64,000 nucleotides of DNA from Hwangdonia seohaensis. Its GTDB lineage: Bacteria > Bacteroidota > Bacteroidia > Flavobacteriales > Flavobacteriaceae. Numbering within the stretch: position 1 is the stretch's first letter; each line of letters starts with the position of its first letter. Position numbers and translations under genes: made by a program. Where the stretch lies: contig NZ_JAVSCK010000002.1 of assembly GCF_031932625.1 (NCBI RefSeq), forward strand, positions 558,001-622,000, given 5' to 3'. Shown here in pieces: positions 61,371 to 64,000 of the stretch. The notes beneath the pieces are model-generated. The model had not been told where the DNA came from and made no database searches. It was given only the letters and a program-made list of their open reading frames with translations.

Positions 61371-62816
61371 TTACGAATCTAAATCAAAAGTTTCTGTCGG
61401 GTCTTTTAATTCTTTGTAATCCAACATGTTTTCACCATCTGCAATTATGGAGCAAACCGTAGCATCTCCGGTAACATTAACAACAGTTCTAAACATATCT
61501 AAAATGCGATCTACTGGAAAAATAATGGCAATCCAAGCAGGATTTAACCCCACTGAATCCAATACAATTATAAGCATAACCAAACCGGCACTAGGTACAG
61601 CTGCAGAACCAATTGAGGCTAGCGTTGCCGTTAAAACTACAGTTATCTGTTGTGCTATGGTTAAATCTATCATGTGTATTTGCGCTAAGAAAACTACAGC
61701 TATAGCTTGGTACAAGCTCGTTCCGTCCATATTAACAGTCGCACCAATTGGTAACACAAAACTGCTTATCTTTTTATTAACGCCTAAGTTTTGCTCAACA
61801 CACTCCATAGTTACAGGTAACGTTGCTGCGCTACTAGACGTTGAAAATGCTAAAGTTTGAGCAGGACTCATTGATTTGAAAAAGCCAACATATGGAATTT
61901 TCTTAACAAACAATTTGAGAATCATAGGGTATACGACAAATATCATTAGTAATAATCCTGCTAAAACCGTGAGCGAATACCAACTAAGGCCTTTAAATAT
62001 TTCAACAACCTTACCAATATCATCCCCTGCCATTTTACTTACAACCCCTGCTAACAAAGCAAATACAAAAAATGGCGCTGCTTGCATAACAACATCTACC
62101 ATTTTTAGAAAAACCTCGTTAATTCCGTCCACAAGATTTAAAACAGGATCTGATTTATCATTAGGAATAAACAATAAACAAACACCAAAAAACACAGCGA
62201 AGAATATAATCTGTAACATTAACCCATTATTGGATAATGAATAAAAGAAGTTACTTGGAACAATGTCTACCAATGGCTGTAGTGGCGTTGTTTCTTTTTT
62301 CTTTTTTACTATCTCCAATTTATCGGATACAGCCGCTTCTTGAAGTTCGCTTTTTGTTAGTTCCGAAATCTCTTGGGCACGTTCAAAAAAATCTTCTTTT
62401 TGTAAATAATTGATGCCATCTTTAATTTCGTAACCTTGGGAATCTGCCCAAATCTCATAACTTATCCTGTTATCAATTCTACTTTCTTCATCAATAAGTT
62501 TTCCTGGTTTTATAATATTTACCAAAACCAAACCCAATGTAACTGCCAATAACGTTGTGAGAAGATAAATCCCTAGGGTCTTTCCTCCCATTCTTCCCAA
62601 ACTTGAAGGGTCGCCAATATTTGCTACGCCACTTATAATAGAAAATAAAACCAATGGTACCGCAATGAGTTTTAATAAATTAATAAAAATGGTTCCAAAG
62701 GGGTCTATCCAATTAATAGTAAATGCACTCCAACCCATGGTGCTCGATAATAAAGCCCAAATGATTCCTAAAACCATTCCTATAATAATCTTCCAATGCA
62801 GCGCGAGTTTCTTCAT
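61371..62816 (-). CDS. Dicarboxylate/amino acid:cation symporter (DAACS family)
   Basis: The 481-residue inner-membrane transporter couples Na+ or H+ to uptake of glutamate, aspartate or C4-dicarboxylates. The substrate-binding hairpins are visible: FSTSSSAATLPVTMECVE (about 330-347, HP1), NMDGTSLYQAIAVVFLAQ (about 365-382, TM7), and SIGSAAVPSAGLVML (about 407-421, HP2). DRILDMFRTVVNVTGDA carries the TM8 Asp and Arg. Between TM3 and TM4 (about 112-195) there is a charged insertion of about 55 residues (for example EEIDNR-like and LQKEDFFERAQEISELTKSEL segments) compared with compact homologues. It is transcribed alone. Confidence 0.9.
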   Translation of the reverse strand: MKKLALHWKIIIGMVLGIIWALLSSTMGWSAFTINWIDPFGTIFINLLKLIAVPLVLFSIISGVANIGDPSSLGRMGGKTLGIYLLTTLLAVTLGLVLVNIIKPGKLIDEESRIDNRISYEIWADSQGYEIKDGINYLQKEDFFERAQEISELTKSELQEAAVSDKLEIVKKKKETTPLQPLVDIVPSNFFYSLSNNGLMLQIIFFAVFFGVCLLFIPNDKSDPVLNLVDGINEVFLKMVDVVMQAAPFFVFALLAGVVSKMAGDDIGKVVEIFKGLSWYSLTVLAGLLLMIFVVYPMILKLFVKKIPYVGFFKSMSPAQTLAFSTSSSAATLPVTMECVEQNLGVNKKISSFVLPIGATVNMDGTSLYQAIAVVFLAQIHMIDLTIAQQITVVLTATLASIGSAAVPSAGLVMLIIVLDSVGLNPAWIAIIFPVDRILDMFRTVVNVTGDATVCSIIADGENMLDYKELKDPTETFDLDS

Positions 62817-62953
62817 AAGTTTTTTTCAGCCTCTTTAAGCAAGAGTTTTTTTAGATTCGTAATTCAAAATGGCTAACAATATAAGTATTTTTTGTGTGTA
62901 GCAACCATGGTTGGCTTTCAATTTTTGCCAAAAGAATAGCTTGTAACGCAGCG

Positions 62954-63682
62954 CTATGTTTTTGGGTCGCGCCTAAACACTTCAATCAAATTAAAAAGAA
63001 CAATACAAAACACCACCCAAATGGCACCCGCAATAAATCCGCCCAATATATCCGAAGGAAAATGAACACCTAGGTAAATACGGCTGATCCCGATGCTTAA
63101 AATCAGCAAGGTTAACATAAAAATAGCGGTGGATTTTATAAACCGGTTCATTTTAAACTTATAAAACAGATAGATTAAAAAACCATAAAAGGCCATGGCG
63201 CTCATGGCATGACCACTGGGATAGCTTAGTGTTTCAACCGAAACCATGTGTTCTATATCAGGCCTTGCCCTATTTATAAAACGTTTTAATACCAAGTTTG
63301 AAAGCGCCGATAAAAACAATACCACAGAAATTTGAACCACATATTTTTTTCGTTTAAAAATAACTAAGGACAAAAAAATACTAATGGCAAGTACGGTTGC
63401 ATAACCATAAATATCGCCCACATGGGTTACAAACACAAAATAATTTGTTAAGGCTGATGACCGAAACGAAATGATATAATCGGTAACTCTAGTATCGTAT
63501 TCGGCAAGCACGTCTGTGGTAAGAGTTTCGGTGAGCTCTATAAATAAATTGATACCCACAACTACAAAAAACAAGGCTAATAAAAGGGCAATAACATATG
63601 GTAAGGTAACATTGTATTTGCCCAACTTATTTATTAAGAAGGTTCTTATTTTTTTTATAAATGTTATTAAAATTTTAATCAT
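62954..63682 (-). CDS. PAP2-family phosphatase
   Basis: The 242-residue membrane enzyme has five or six helices and a complete PAP2 catalytic site: K133-x6-R140-P, PSGH (155-158) and SR-x5-H-x3-D (S200, R201, H207, D211). It hydrolyses phosphate monoesters of lipids at the periplasmic face, such as undecaprenyl-pyrophosphate or phosphatidylglycerol-phosphate. The site differs from the haloperoxidase-like gene at 29.7 kb by keeping the Pro and the final Asp. Helices precede and follow the motifs (31-50, 95-110, 115-135, 160-178, 185-200). It is transcribed alone and is not part of a lipid operon here. Confidence 0.93.
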   Translation of the reverse strand: MIKILITFIKKIRTFLINKLGKYNVTLPYVIALLLALFFVVVGINLFIELTETLTTDVLAEYDTRVTDYIISFRSSALTNYFVFVTHVGDIYGYATVLAISIFLSLVIFKRKKYVVQISVVLFLSALSNLVLKRFINRARPDIEHMVSVETLSYPSGHAMSAMAFYGFLIYLFYKFKMNRFIKSTAIFMLTLLILSIGISRIYLGVHFPSDILGGFIAGAIWVVFCIVLFNLIEVFRRDPKT

Positions 63683-63763
63683 ATTGTTTAAAAAAAATTA
63701 AGGTAGTAAATTTTATGGATTACATAATAGGCATCAAACCGATTTTTAATTAATGGATGGCCC

Positions 63764-63798
63764 CACTTCAACAAGCTCAGTGTAGGCTAAATGCGTCC
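63764..63798. repeat. Dispersed repeat, second GACGCATTT / CACTGAGCT copy (inverted)
   Basis: On the minus strand this reads GGACGCATTTAGCCTACACT, then GAGCTTGTTGAAGTG. It matches 54779-54813 at 31 of 35 positions. It sits between the PAP2 gene and the restriction-modification gene stop at 63817. Confidence 0.8.
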
Positions 63799-63816
63799 TC
63801 GAAATAGCGTTTGAAA

Positions 63817-64000
63817 CTACTCAATTTTTATAGCATCAATAATTCCCATTAAACGATGGGTTTCGGTAAGAGCAACAATTATTTTTTGATAGTGTAAAAT
63901 ATCTTCAAAAGTTAGGGTGCGCCCTTGCCTGTCCTTTAACCATTTTTGTGCAGGGTGGTTACCGCCAATGTACAACTCCCAAGCGATTTGTGGCACCTTG
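63817..64000 (-). CDS. Type ISP/IIG-like restriction-modification enzyme, C-terminal end (runs off window)
   Basis: The last 60 residues of a gene on the minus strand are visible: VPQIAWELYIGGNHPAQKWL, KDRQGRTLTFEDILHYQK, and IIVALTETHRLMGIID, with a TAG stop at 63817-63819. The YIGGNHPAQKWLKDRxGRTL, HYQKIIVAL and ETxRLM pattern is the target-recognition C-terminus of type ISP (LlaBIII-like) and type IIG enzymes. These combine nuclease, translocase or methyltransferase domains in one chain. Only the end is inside, so the class is inferred. It is the only sign of a defence gene in the window and lies at the edge. Confidence 0.72.
   Translation of the reverse strand, partial: KVPQIAWELYIGGNHPAQKWLKDRQGRTLTFEDILHYQKIIVALTETHRLMGIIDAIKIE

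Noticed and set aside
1..64000. CRISPR arrays, tRNA or rRNA genes, insertion sequences
   Set aside because: No regularly spaced identical repeats, no tRNA-like T-loop and acceptor pairs, no rRNA-like conserved stretches and no transposase frames were found by reading both strands.

Overview
The window is a chromosomal segment of a member of the Flavobacteriaceae (Bacteroidota). This is inferred from low GC, TAnnTTTG-type -7 promoter boxes (for example TATCTTTG before pheT, uvrA and trmD), the near absence of Shine-Dalgarno sequences, and family-typical genes: the type IX secretion gene porQ next to cmk and lon, a fused alpha/beta 2-oxoacid dehydrogenase E1, a six-domain ribosomal protein S1 of about 610 residues, DUF2007 proteins, an ASPIC/UnbV FG-GAP lipoprotein and an OMP_b-brl_3 TonB-dependent protein. 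No rRNA, tRNA, CRISPR array, integrase or transposase is visible.

Layout. 1-6.3 kb: 5' part of a glycosyltransferase, L-threonine aldolase, prfB read through a programmed +1 frameshift, a HAD phosphatase overlapping an ArsC-like reductase, and a TonB-dependent receptor. 6.4-12.4 kb: a small membrane protein, 1-Cys peroxiredoxin, fumarase, a Crp/Fnr regulator, a coiled-coil membrane protein, and an arginase-family hydrolase with a GNAT. 12.5-23 kb: rpsA, a BON-LysM protein, cmk-porQ-lon, a rhomboid protease, a lipid A-type acyltransferase and a phosphoglucosamine-type mutase. 23-31 kb: AcpH-like protein, gamma-glutamyltransferase, an unknown membrane-anchored protein, then an FG-GAP lipoprotein followed by a vanadium-haloperoxidase-like lipoprotein. 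31-43.9 kb: uvrA, a 55-residue membrane peptide, a LOG-family protein, an M1-like protein without its zinc site, the E1 fusion, a two-winged-helix methyltransferase and two unknown proteins. 44-55 kb: pheT, a tandem DUF2007 pair, an asymmetric ABC-F ATPase, a thioredoxin-fold lipoprotein without CxxC, transaldolase, fabH and htpG. 55-64 kb: a solitary GT2 gene flanked by hairpins, trmD, a small membrane protein, a four-gene operon (ATP-grasp glutathione synthase-like, sulfurtransferase, N-formylglutamate amidohydrolase-like, DUF1704/QEGLA metallopeptidase), a DAACS symporter, a PAP2 phosphatase and the C-terminal end of a type ISP/IIG-like restriction-modification enzyme.

Most of the window is housekeeping chromosome. 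The best candidate for a little-characterised system is the minus-strand operon at 57.4-61.3 kb, where an ATP-grasp ligase, a formyl-amino-acid hydrolase-like enzyme and a MATCAP-related metallopeptidase are co-encoded. This could be a peptide-bond making and breaking module. Other points of interest are the ABC-F protein with one degenerate composite ATP site, the catalytically dead M1-like protein, the haloperoxidase/FG-GAP pair, and a family of dispersed bipartite palindromic repeats in at least six intergenic gaps.
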